Source: JBFHER01 sp041584055
GTDB taxonomy: Bacteria; Bacteroidota; Bacteroidia; Bacteroidales; UBA5342
Assembly: GCA_041584055.1 (NCBI GenBank)
Contig: JBFHER010000030.1
Coordinates: forward strand, 1 to 22,053
Direction: 5' to 3'
DNA length: 22,053 bases
This document shows, piece after piece, positions 1-7,190 of the stretch (position 1 is the stretch's first letter; each line of letters opens with the position of its first letter). Both the position numbers and the translations under genes were made by a program. The notes beneath the pieces were generated by a model, which was given only the letters and a program-made list of their open reading frames with translations, ran no database searches and was not told the origin of the DNA.

Positions 1-975
1 ATTTGCTGTGAAGCTCCGCTCGGCATGGAGTCTTGTGGTACATGTCCTTCGTGCTTAAAATATAACAAACTGGAACATCCGGATTTGCATTTTGTTTTTC
101 CGGTGGTTAAAGCCGGCAGTACCAAGGCAGTGGCTGATACTTATGTGAAACAATGGCGCGAGTATGTCTTAAATACACCCTATGTATCCGGCAATGGGTG
201 GGCAGGAAAAGTGGGAGCAGAGAATAAAATACCCCTGATTTATACGGAAGAAAGCGAGGTGATCATACGCAAATTGAGTATGAAATCCTATGAGTCGGAG
301 TATAAGATAATGATTATTTATCTGCCTGAACGCATGCATAACAAGGCCTCCAACAAATTGCTTAAAATGATCGAGGAACCACCTCCGAAAACATTGTTTA
401 TGTTGGTTTCCGAAAATCCGGAGGATATTATTACCACCATCCTGTCCCGTTGTCAGCGCATCAATATTCCAAGCATCGACGCTGCCTCTATGCAGCAGGC
501 GATTAAGAAGCGACACCGGCTAAATGATGAAGAAATACAGGAAGTGGTCCGCATTGCACGAGGAAATTATGTGCTGGCGCTTGAAACAATCCGATCCTCT
601 GCTGAGAACAATTTCTTTCATGAGAATTTTGTGATGATGATGCGCCTGGCATATGGTCGAAAGCTCAACGAATTGAAGAAGTGGTCAGACGACATGCACA
701 AGATTGGCAGGGATCGCCAAAAGAATTTCCTACAATATGCACAGCGCATGGTGAGGGAGAACTTCATGTTAAATTTCAAGGACCCAGAACTGAATTATTT
801 GAGTAGGAAAGAGTTGGAATTTTCAGAAAAATTCTCGCGTTTTATCAATGAAAGTAATGTGATCAGTATCATGGAAGAATTGGAATTGGCAGAGCAACAC
901 ATTGAGCAAAATGTGTATGGAAAAATGGTGCTTTTCGACATGAGCCTCAAAATGATCCTTTTGCTTAAGTCCTAA
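1..975 (+). CDS. holB: DNA polymerase III delta' subunit, 5'-truncated by the window
   Basis: Clamp-loader subunit that, with tau/gamma and delta, loads the beta sliding clamp onto primed DNA. The frame is open from base 1, so the ATG at 25 is probably internal and the gene starts upstream; the Walker A region is outside the window. Visible features are the delta'/gamma zinc-module cysteines (codons 2-3, then the CGTCPSC cluster just after the ATG at 25), the conserved stretch NKLLKMIEEPPP (about bases 350-390), and the SRC motif near base 447 (ILSRCQRINIP), which supplies the arginine finger to the neighbouring ATPase. The C-terminal part is helical, as in the collar domain. It lies 38 bp before ricT. 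The family match is strong over the visible part; the true start cannot be seen. Confidence 0.9.
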   Translation: MCCEAPLGMESCGTCPSCLKYNKLEHPDLHFVFPVVKAGSTKAVADTYVKQWREYVLNTPYVSGNGWAGKVGAENKIPLIYTEESEVIIRKLSMKSYESEYKIMIIYLPERMHNKASNKLLKMIEEPPPKTLFMLVSENPEDIITTILSRCQRINIPSIDAASMQQAIKKRHRLNDEEIQEVVRIARGNYVLALETIRSSAENNFFHENFVMMMRLAYGRKLNELKKWSDDMHKIGRDRQKNFLQYAQRMVRENFMLNFKDPELNYLSRKELEFSEKFSRFINESNVISIMEELELAEQHIEQNVYGKMVLFDMSLKMILLLKS

Positions 976-1013
976 TTAAAACGTACTTTTATGCGTTAAA
1001 TTTCAAAGCAATA

Positions 1014-2228
1014 ATGACAGACGATAAAGTTGACAAAATAGATCTACCCGAAAATTCCTATACTTTAGACAGCCAGGCGCCGGGAGGTGTTGTTCATGGA
1101 TGCCAACACCTTAAGTTGAGCGTTTTTGACTGGATGTCTGACCTTCCAACCGCCGGAAGCACTTCTGATCTGGTGGAAGTTCAATTTAAAAACACGAGAA
1201 AAGGATACTTCCGAAATAGCACGCACTTACCACTTGAAAGAGGGGAAGTGGTGGCTGTTGAATCATCGCCGGGGCATGACATTGGCATCGTAACACTTGT
1301 GGGAGAGTTGGTTCCGCTTCAATTAAAGAAGAACAACATTGATATTTCCCGTTATGAGATCAAGCGGGTGTACCGAAAGGCCAAGACAACAGATCTTGAA
1401 AAGTGGGAAAAGGCAAAGAACAAAGAAAAGTCAACCATGTTGCGTTCACGTCAGATTGCAAAAGATCTGGGGTTGGATATGAAGATCGGGGATGTTGAGT
1501 ATCAGGGAGATGGCAACAAGGCCATCTTTTACTACATCGCGGATGAGCGGGTTGATTTCCGACAGTTGATACGTGTGCTTGCCGAAGAGTTTCGCATCCG
1601 AATTGAAATGAAACAAATTGGCGCCCGGCAGGAAGCGGGTCGCATTGGCGGAATCGGACCATGTGGCCGTGAATTATGCTGTTCATCATGGATGTCGAAG
1701 TTTACCTCCGTGAGTACAAATTCGGCACGACTGCAGGAACTGTCTCTGAACCCACAAAAGCTGGCCGGGCAATGTGCAAAGCTAAAATGCTGTCTGAACT
1801 ATGAGCTGGATGGTTATGTTGAGGCACAGCATAAACTGCCAAACAGGAACATCCCGCTGGAAACAGAAAAGGCCAACTACTACCATATTAAAACAGATGT
1901 TTACAACAAGCAGATGACCTATGCAGCCGGACGAGATTCCGGAGCAGGCATGGTAACCATCCCTGCACATCGGGTCAGGGAAATCATCGAGATGAACAAA
2001 AAGGGAAAACGACCTGATAAACTTGAGGTGGACGTGGCAACCAATGTTGTTCCAAGTAAAAAACTTCTGGATTATGAAAATGTTGTTGGACAGGATGAGC
2101 TGACTCGATTCGACAAGAAGAACCCTAAAAGCAACAACCGACGCAAACAAAATAAGAACAGGAATCGAAAACCGAAGAACAGAAACAGAGATAACAAACC
2201 CAATGAGAACCGAAATAAAAATAAGTAA
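1014..2228 (+). CDS. ricT: PSP1-domain protein, RicT/YaaT-like
   Basis: 404 residues. RicT in Bacillus is part of the RicAFT (Y) complex, which carries Fe-S clusters and influences mRNA processing; the role in Bacteroidota is less clear. The PSP1 core covers roughly residues 90-200. It is followed by the family signature IGPCGRELCCSSW and a second cluster, C-AKLKCCLNYE, giving cysteines at about 217, 222, 223, 254, 259 and 260, suitable for metal or Fe-S binding. The last 35 residues are a low-complexity Lys/Arg/Asn tail, probably disordered and nucleic-acid binding (inference). The start ATG lies 38 bp after holB. The 3' end overlaps the start of gldH by 26 bp, suggesting coupled translation. 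Confidence 0.9.
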   Translation: MTDDKVDKIDLPENSYTLDSQAPGGVVHGCQHLKLSVFDWMSDLPTAGSTSDLVEVQFKNTRKGYFRNSTHLPLERGEVVAVESSPGHDIGIVTLVGELVPLQLKKNNIDISRYEIKRVYRKAKTTDLEKWEKAKNKEKSTMLRSRQIAKDLGLDMKIGDVEYQGDGNKAIFYYIADERVDFRQLIRVLAEEFRIRIEMKQIGARQEAGRIGGIGPCGRELCCSSWMSKFTSVSTNSARLQELSLNPQKLAGQCAKLKCCLNYELDGYVEAQHKLPNRNIPLETEKANYYHIKTDVYNKQMTYAAGRDSGAGMVTIPAHRVREIIEMNKKGKRPDKLEVDVATNVVPSKKLLDYENVVGQDELTRFDKKNPKSNNRRKQNKNRNRKPKNRNRDNKPNENRNKNK

Positions 2229-2688
2229 ATCGCTTATTTATTTCTTCATCCTGACAGTATTTTTTATCTCATGCGATAATAGCCGGGTGTATGAGGAATG
2301 GGTTGATATGCCGACTTCAGGCTGGCATAAAGATTCCTTGTGCCTGTTTACCATTGATATTCAGGATACGGTGACGGATCACAACCTCCTGATTGGAATC
2401 AGGAACGAGAACACCTATGCCTATCAGAATCTGTGGTTGTTTATTACCTCTGTGGCACCTGCAGGCCAATCGGTAACCGATACCATTCAGTATGAGTTGG
2501 CAACGGCTGCAGGCAAATGGCACGGCAGTGGATGGGGGAGCTTGTATACAACTTTGAATTACTTTAAACCAGATGTGCGCTTTGCGCAAAGGGGTGAATA
2601 TACAATAAGAATTGGTCAGGGAATGCGGCATGAAGAATTGAAAGGAATTCGAAGCATTGGGTTCAGAATTGAAAAAAAGGAAAACTAG
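2203..2688 (+). CDS. gldH: GldH-type gliding motility lipoprotein
   Basis: 161 residues. The N-terminus has basic residues, a hydrophobic stretch (about 10-23) and a lipoprotein-like end FFIS-C with the acceptor at Cys24, so the mature protein should be a lipidated envelope protein. The body resembles GldH: SRVYEEW after the Cys, IGIRNENTYAYQNLWLF, DTIQYELA, and GKWHGSGWGSLY. GldH is needed for gliding in Flavobacterium, but homologues occur in non-gliding Bacteroidota, so motility is not proven here. The ATG lies inside the 3' end of ricT in another reading frame (26-bp overlap); no later start keeps the signal sequence. trmB begins 4 bp after its stop when the GTG start is used. Confidence 0.85.
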   Translation: MRTEIKISKSLIYFFILTVFFISCDNSRVYEEWVDMPTSGWHKDSLCLFTIDIQDTVTDHNLLIGIRNENTYAYQNLWLFITSVAPAGQSVTDTIQYELATAAGKWHGSGWGSLYTTLNYFKPDVRFAQRGEYTIRIGQGMRHEELKGIRSIGFRIEKKEN

Positions 2689-2692
2689 GATC

Positions 2693-3448
2693 GTGGGAAA
2701 AGGGAAACTAGAGAAATTTGCAGAGATGGAAACCTTCCACAATGTGTTTCAATATCCTTTTGCAAAACTTAAAAATGAAGGATTTCCGCTCAAAGGGAAC
2801 TGGGGAAAGGATTTTTTTAAAAATGATAAACCCATCCTGCTTGAACTTGGCTGCGGAAAGGGAGAATACACGGTGGGATTGGGAAAATTGTTTCCTGAGA
2901 AGAACTTTATTGGCATGGATATCAAAGGTGCCCGTATTTGGAATGGCGCAAAGGAAAGTGTTCAGAACCACATGGACAATGTTGCTTTCATAAGAACATC
3001 CATTGAGTTGATTGAACATTTTTTTGATGCTGAAGAAGTAAGTGAGATCTGGTTAACATTCCCGGATCCACAAATGAAAAAGATAAGAAAGCGACTTACG
3101 TCTACATTTTTTATTGAAAAATATCGAAAGGTGCTTGTAAACAATGGCATCGTTCATTTAAAAACAGATAGTAATTTCCAGTACCAATATGCATTGGCAA
3201 TGGCAATGGCCAATGATTTTGAATTGCTTCATAACATGAACGATTTGTATCATTCTGGATGGGAAGATCCCATATTATCCATTCAGACTTTTTACGAAAA
3301 CCAATGGCTGGAACGTGGACTTAATATTAAATACCTCGCATTTAAGTTGCATCAGGAGAAATTAACAGAGCCGGATGTTGAAATAGAATACGACGCGTAC
3401 CGAAGCTATAACCGAAGTAAGGCCTCGCCTAAAACACACGGGAAATAA
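2693..3448 (+). CDS. trmB: tRNA (guanine-N7-)-methyltransferase
   Basis: SAM-dependent enzyme that forms 7-methylguanosine at position 46 of the tRNA variable loop. The protein shows the SAM-binding motif LLELGCGKGEY followed by FIGMDIKGARIW, the family block WLTFPDPQMKK-RKRL, and HLKTDSNFQY near the C-terminus. The GTG at 2693 is chosen because it gives the usual Bacteroidota N-terminus, MGKGKLEKFAEM, and a normal length of 251 residues. A longer frame from a TTG at 2657 would overlap gldH by 32 bp and add a lysine-rich 12-residue extension. The stop overlaps the ATG of the next gene by one base (3448), indicating an operon. Confidence 0.92.
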   Translation: MGKGKLEKFAEMETFHNVFQYPFAKLKNEGFPLKGNWGKDFFKNDKPILLELGCGKGEYTVGLGKLFPEKNFIGMDIKGARIWNGAKESVQNHMDNVAFIRTSIELIEHFFDAEEVSEIWLTFPDPQMKKIRKRLTSTFFIEKYRKVLVNNGIVHLKTDSNFQYQYALAMAMANDFELLHNMNDLYHSGWEDPILSIQTFYENQWLERGLNIKYLAFKLHQEKLTEPDVEIEYDAYRSYNRSKASPKTHGK

Positions 3449-3783
3449 TGTCGGACGGATACGACAAAATATATGCCATTGCGCGACAAATTCCCTGGGG
3501 AAGAGTAACGAGCTATGGTGCTATCGCACGCTGTCTTGGCATGAAATCAGGCGCCAGAATGGTGGGGTGGGCGATGAACAATTGCCATACAAATGCTGAA
3601 TACATCCCGGCACATCGTGTTGTAAACCGGCGCGGCGTTCTTACCGGGAAACATCATTTTGGAGGAGAGAATACAATGAAAGAATTGCTTGAAAATGAAG
3701 GCCTGCAATTTGAGGGTGATCAAATACTTGATTTTGAAAAACACTTTTGGGACCCATTTGTTGAGTTAGAAATAAACGATTAA
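3448..3783 (+). CDS. Alkyltransferase-like protein (MGMT fold, catalytic Cys replaced by Ala)
   Basis: 111 residues matching the DNA-binding domain of O6-alkylguanine-DNA alkyltransferases: QIPWGRVTSYGAIA, then ARMVGWAMNNC, then the active-site block. The alkyl-acceptor motif PCHR of true MGMT reads PAHR here (residues 54-57), so it cannot take an alkyl group onto cysteine. Alkyltransferase-like (ATL) proteins such as E. coli YbaZ have Trp at this place; they bind O6-alkylguanine and hand the lesion to nucleotide excision repair. Damage recognition is therefore the expected role, inferred from family. The ATG overlaps the trmB stop by one base. Confidence 0.85.
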   Translation: MSDGYDKIYAIARQIPWGRVTSYGAIARCLGMKSGARMVGWAMNNCHTNAEYIPAHRVVNRRGVLTGKHHFGGENTMKELLENEGLQFEGDQILDFEKHFWDPFVELEIND

Positions 3784-3793
3784 ACATCATAAT

Positions 3794-4906
3794 ATGGACA
3801 GATTATATCCTCAACTTATTCTGGATACATTAAAACATGTGAAGTATCCGGGAAACGGAAAAGATATTGTCTCACTGGGAATGGTTGAAGACGATATCAG
3901 AATTGATGGCAACAAGGTGAGCTTTTCGCTTATTTTTGAAAAGCCAAACGACCCGTTTCGTAAGTCACTCATTAAGGCTGCAGAAACAACACTCCAAACT
4001 TACATCGGTGATGAACTTGAAATAAAAGGGAACATTGCAGTTAAGGTAAAGCCTCAGGAAGTAAAACCAAAAAATCCGGCACTGCCTGGTGTGAAAAACA
4101 TCATTGCGGTGGCTTCGGGAAAAGGAGGAGTGGGTAAATCTACAATTTCATCCAATCTGGCCGTGGCTTTGGCCAAAGCCGGATATAAAACGGGATTGCT
4201 TGATACCGATGTATTTGGACCTTCGCTTCCAACCATGTTTGGTCTTGTAAATGACAGGCCAATTATGCAAAATGTAGATGGAAAGGAAAAGATTATTCCA
4301 ATTGAAAAACACGGATTAAAACTCCTGTCCATGGGCTTTTTCGTGGACCCAAATAACGCCGTGGTCTGGCGGGGTGCGATGGCAACGGGAGCAATAAAGC
4401 AGCTGATTACCGATGTCCATTGGGGTGAGTTGGATTTTCTTGTGTTGGATCTTCCACCCGGAACAAGTGACATCCATTTAACACTGGTGCAGACATTGTC
4501 CATTACAGGTGCAGTTATTGTGAGTACACCACAGGAAGTGGCATTGGCGGACGCCCGCAAAGGGATTAATATGTTTGTGAACGATAAAATCAATGTGCCT
4601 GTATTGGGCCTTGTTGAGAACATGGCCTGGTTTACACCAGCTGAGCTTCCAGAAAACAAATATTATATCTTTGGAAAGGAAGGATGTAAAAAACTGGCAG
4701 CAGAAATGAAAGTGCCTTTGTTAGGACAGATTCCAATTGTGCAGGGCATACGCGAAGGTGGTGATTCTGGAGAACCCGTGGCTGTGGCAGACGACACAAT
4801 CACATCGCTGGCATTCGCAGATTTGGCAAAAAAAGTGGTGGCAGAGGTGCAAAAAAGAAACGAACAACTTCCTCCTACGGAGGTGGTAGAGATTGTATAT
4901 AAATAA
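3794..4906 (+). CDS. apbC: Mrp/NBP35-family P-loop ATPase, Fe-S carrier (ApbC)
   Basis: 370 residues, cytoplasmic. Residues 1-90 resemble the MIP18/DUF59 domain; the ATPase domain starts near residue 102 with the deviant Walker A motif GKGGVGKST (109-117), followed by LLDTDVFGPSLPTMFG and the DLPPGTSDIHLT block. Family members bind and transfer Fe-S clusters to apoproteins. The C-terminal CxxC that bridges the cluster in E. coli Mrp-type proteins is absent: the matching place reads NMAWFTPAELPENKYYIFG, and the only nearby cysteine is in KEGCKKLA. It lies 10 bp after the alkyltransferase-like gene and is the last gene of this run, with a weak terminator at 4944-4965. Confidence 0.9.
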   Translation: MDRLYPQLILDTLKHVKYPGNGKDIVSLGMVEDDIRIDGNKVSFSLIFEKPNDPFRKSLIKAAETTLQTYIGDELEIKGNIAVKVKPQEVKPKNPALPGVKNIIAVASGKGGVGKSTISSNLAVALAKAGYKTGLLDTDVFGPSLPTMFGLVNDRPIMQNVDGKEKIIPIEKHGLKLLSMGFFVDPNNAVVWRGAMATGAIKQLITDVHWGELDFLVLDLPPGTSDIHLTLVQTLSITGAVIVSTPQEVALADARKGINMFVNDKINVPVLGLVENMAWFTPAELPENKYYIFGKEGCKKLAAEMKVPLLGQIPIVQGIREGGDSGEPVAVADDTITSLAFADLAKKVVAEVQKRNEQLPPTEVVEIVYK

Positions 4907-4943
4907 TTTCTGACTTACATTTTGTTGTTTTTTAGCGTGCAGC

Positions 4944-4965
4944 GGTAAAAGTTTTTTACTTTTTT
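4944..4965 (+). terminator. Weak candidate intrinsic terminator after apbC
   Basis: A six-pair AU-rich stem GTAAAA/TTTTAC (4945-4950 with 4954-4959, loop GTT) is followed directly by T4960-T4965. It sits 38 bp after the apbC stop and just before the aromatic operon promoter. Low stem stability keeps the call tentative. Confidence 0.4.
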
Positions 4966-4966
4966 A

Positions 4967-4996
4967 TTGTTTCAAATGATAAATAAACTATATTTG
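4967..4996 (+). promoter_or_regulatory. Bacteroidota-type promoter of the aromatic operon
   Basis: TATATTTG at 4989-4996 fits the phylum -7 consensus TAnnTTTG exactly. A TTG (4967-4969, inside TATTG) lies 19 bp upstream, where the -33 box TTTG is expected. Transcription would begin near 5000-5005, just before the leader peptide ATG at 5015, leaving a short 5' untranslated stretch. Confidence 0.6.
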
Positions 4997-5014
4997 CCGC
5001 ATAATATCAGAGCA

Positions 5015-5074
5015 ATGAGAAACCTCGTATCTTTTAACTTTTACTTTTATTTTTACTTTTTTAGCAAAAGGTGA
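5015..5074 (+). CDS. Phe/Tyr-rich attenuation leader peptide of the aromatic operon
   Basis: A 19-codon frame reads MRNLVSFNFYFYFYFFSKR and stops at TGA 5072-5074. Nine of the ten residues 7-16 are aromatic: six Phe (all TTT) alternate with three Tyr (TAC, TAT, TAC). It lies between a good promoter and a terminator that precedes pheA, as pheL does in E. coli, which carries a Phe run. Its job would be to report charged tRNA-Phe and tRNA-Tyr levels by ribosome position, not to act as a protein. No clear ribosome binding site is seen, which is normal in this phylum. Its place, codon content and the overlap of its stop codon with the antiterminator arm make chance unlikely. Confidence 0.85.
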   Translation: MRNLVSFNFYFYFYFFSKR

Positions 5075-5127
5075 ACGGGGTGTTGTGCATATAAAACAAA
5101 TAAAAAATATAACTACAAAATCCCGTT
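5074..5127 (+). promoter_or_regulatory. Antiterminator helix of the Phe/Tyr attenuator
   Basis: Bases 5074-5087 can pair with 5114-5127. AACGGG (5074-5079) pairs perfectly with CCCGTT (5122-5127); the helix continues with a G-T wobble (5080/5121), T-A (5081/5120), one G-A mismatch (5082/5119), four more pairs to 5086/5115, and a final wobble. The 3' arm overlaps the 5' arm of the terminator (5117-5125), so only one can form. The 5' arm starts at the last base of the leader stop codon: a ribosome at the stop would cover it, and one stalled in the aromatic run would leave it free. Confidence 0.8.
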
Positions 5128-5147
5128 GAAAAGCGGGATTTTTTTTT
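5117..5147 (+). terminator. Attenuator terminator before pheA
   Basis: Stem AAAATCCCG (5117-5125) pairs with CGGGATTTT (5134-5142) around the loop TTGAAAAG, and the T-tract runs to 5147. This is a strong rho-independent terminator 20 bp upstream of the pheA ATG, after the leader peptide. It excludes the antiterminator helix because the two share bases 5117-5125. Confidence 0.88.
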
Positions 5148-5166
5148 GACTTTAATTGTCATAATT

Positions 5167-6036
5167 ATGAATGTAAAACGCAGAGTGGCCATACAGGGAA
5201 TTGCAGGTTCCTATCACGAAATAGCTGCTAAATCTTATTTTGAGGGAGAAGATGTTGAAATTATTCCCTGTCGCACATTTAAGCAGGTATTTTCTGAGTT
5301 GCGAAAGGACAGTGGTGTCATCGCTCTTGTGGCTATTGAGAACACTGTGGCAGGGAGTTTATTGCCAAATTACAATCTACTTAAGGAATCAAATGCGCAG
5401 ATTGTGGGTGAATATAAATTGCGTATTTCCCATAACTTATGTGCCCTGCCTGGTCAGAAGATTGAGGATATTAACGAAGTGTTGAGTCATCCAATGGCCT
5501 TTATGCAATGTGAGAATTTTCTTGAAGACAACCCACAGATGCGAAACATCGAAAGTGAGGACACCGCCGGAAGTGCGAAGTTAATTGCAGATAGCGGTGC
5601 AAAGAACCGGGCGGCCATTTGCAGTGATCTGGCAGCAGAAACCTATGGCCTGGAGATCATTGCCGCAGGCATCGAAACCAACAAGCGAAATTTCACACGA
5701 TTTTTGGTGATAAGCGATCCCTGGGGACAGGATGATGCCCAGGATTTAAGAAATGAATCAGATAAAAGCTCTTTGGTATTTGCCTTGCCACATGAGGAAG
5801 GAAGTTTATCAAAGGTATTAACCATTCTTTCTTTCTATAATATCAATCTTACCAAAATTCAATCATTGCCGGTGGTCGGTCATGTTTGGGAATACCTGTT
5901 TTATGTGGATGTGACCTACGATAATTATGTACGATATCAACAGTCGCTGGAGGCCATAAAACCGTTGACACGAAATTTTAAAATATTAGGGGAGTATAAA
6001 AACGGAAAACAATCGTTCGATGATACAAGCAGCTAA
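5167..6036 (+). CDS. pheA: Prephenate dehydratase
   Basis: 289 residues. Converts prephenate to phenylpyruvate, the Phe branch. The catalytic domain occupies residues 1-185, with VAIQGIAGSYHE at the N-terminus, the block VLSHPMAFMQC (about 105-115) and the NFTRF motif (175-179) containing the conserved Thr-Arg-Phe. A C-terminal ACT domain starts near 200 (LVFALPHEEGSLSKVL) for feedback by Phe; the ESRP motif of E. coli reads QSLP here (232-235). There is no chorismate mutase domain; that activity sits in the third gene. The ATG at 5167 is chosen over an in-frame TTG at 5146, which lies in the terminator T-tract. First gene after the attenuator; overlaps the aminotransferase by 17 bp. Confidence 0.93.
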   Translation: MNVKRRVAIQGIAGSYHEIAAKSYFEGEDVEIIPCRTFKQVFSELRKDSGVIALVAIENTVAGSLLPNYNLLKESNAQIVGEYKLRISHNLCALPGQKIEDINEVLSHPMAFMQCENFLEDNPQMRNIESEDTAGSAKLIADSGAKNRAAICSDLAAETYGLEIIAAGIETNKRNFTRFLVISDPWGQDDAQDLRNESDKSSLVFALPHEEGSLSKVLTILSFYNINLTKIQSLPVVGHVWEYLFYVDVTYDNYVRYQQSLEAIKPLTRNFKILGEYKNGKQSFDDTSS

Positions 6037-7186
6037 CAGAATTAACTCGGTTAAAGAGTATTATTTCTCTACAAAACTGAGGGAAATTGCAGACATGAAT
6101 GCAAAGGGAATGGATATCCTGAACCTTGGCATTGGGAACCCGGATATGCCGCCTTCAGACGCAACCATTCAAACCCTGAATGTGGAAGCCAACAAGGCGA
6201 ATAACCATGGGTATCAGAGTTATACCGGAATACCTGAATTAAAAGCAGCGTTTTCGGAATGGTATAAAACCTATTTTGGGGTATCTTTGGATGCAGGCCG
6301 TGAGATTCTGCCTTTGATTGGCAGTAAAGAAGGGATCCTCCATGTGTCAATGGCGTTTTTAAACCCGGGAGATGAGGTCCTTGTTCCTGATCCCGGCTAT
6401 CCAACCTACAGCTCAGTGAGTGAATTGGTGGGAGCAAAGATTCGAAACTATGATTTAATAGACAGTTTTGGCTGGATGCCGAACCTTGATGCCCTGGAAA
6501 AAACCGATCTTTCCCGCGTAAAGCTCATGTGGGTGAATTATCCAAACATGCCAACGGGAACACCTGCAACGATGGAGATTTTTCAGGCCCTGGTTGCATT
6601 TGGGAAGAAGCACGAAATCGTGATTGTAAATGATAATCCCTATAGCTTTATTCTAAATGATGAACCTCTTAGTATCTTATCTGTTGAAGGGGCGAAGGAT
6701 ATTTGCATTGAATTGAACTCGCTTTCAAAAAGTCATAACATGGCTGGATGGAGAATTGGGATGGTGGCTACAAATGCCACATTTATACAATACATTCTGA
6801 GGGTAAAAAGCAACGTTGATTCAGGGATGTTTAAGCCTTTACAGCTGGCAGCTGTGAAGGCATTGTCACAGGATAAAAGCTGGTACAGGGAAGTAAATTC
6901 AAGATATGCTGAACGGCGATCACTGGTTTTTGAAATTATGGATTTATTGAATTGTACCTACGATGAAAAACAAACAGGGATGTTTATTTGGGCAAAAATC
7001 CCGGCGACCTTCAGTGGATCTGAAGAGCTGGCGGAGAACATTTTGCACCAGGCAAGGGTTTTTATAACACCCGGATTTATTTTTGGGAAGAATGGCAACA
7101 GATACATCCGCATTTCCCTTTGTAGCTCCTTGAAGATGTTAAGGGAAGCAATCAACAGAATAGAAAAAGTAACAACAAAAAAATAG
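6020..7186 (+). CDS. PLP-dependent class I/II aminotransferase, probably aromatic
   Basis: 388 residues with fold-type I features: LGIGNPDMPPS (substrate-side loop, about 36-46), the PLP-contact region PDPGYPTY (123-130), NYPNMPTG (173-180), and the Schiff-base lysine K237 in SLSKSHNMAGWRIG. A conserved Arg for the substrate carboxylate lies near the C-terminus (YIRISLC). Context suggests it transaminates phenylpyruvate and hydroxyphenylpyruvate, or prephenate, to finish Phe and Tyr synthesis; the exact substrate cannot be told from sequence. Related enzymes are often labelled aspartate or LL-diaminopimelate aminotransferase. The ATG overlaps the pheA end, and the next gene starts 5 bp after the stop. 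Confidence 0.85.
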   Translation: MIQAANRINSVKEYYFSTKLREIADMNAKGMDILNLGIGNPDMPPSDATIQTLNVEANKANNHGYQSYTGIPELKAAFSEWYKTYFGVSLDAGREILPLIGSKEGILHVSMAFLNPGDEVLVPDPGYPTYSSVSELVGAKIRNYDLIDSFGWMPNLDALEKTDLSRVKLMWVNYPNMPTGTPATMEIFQALVAFGKKHEIVIVNDNPYSFILNDEPLSILSVEGAKDICIELNSLSKSHNMAGWRIGMVATNATFIQYILRVKSNVDSGMFKPLQLAAVKALSQDKSWYREVNSRYAERRSLVFEIMDLLNCTYDEKQTGMFIWAKIPATFSGSEELAENILHQARVFITPGFIFGKNGNRYIRISLCSSLKMLREAINRIEKVTTKK

Positions 7187-7190
7187 AGCG

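Noticed and set aside
2657..2692. TTG at 2657 as the trmB start
   Set aside because: The GTG at 2693 matches the family N-terminus and avoids a 32-bp overlap with gldH.
4054..4659. 201-codon open frame on the minus strand
   Set aside because: It is antisense to apbC, with biased Ser/Pro/Thr composition and no recognisable domain; a shadow frame.
5146..5166. TTG at 5146 as the pheA start
   Set aside because: It lies at the end of the attenuator T-tract; the ATG at 5167 gives the normal N-terminus.
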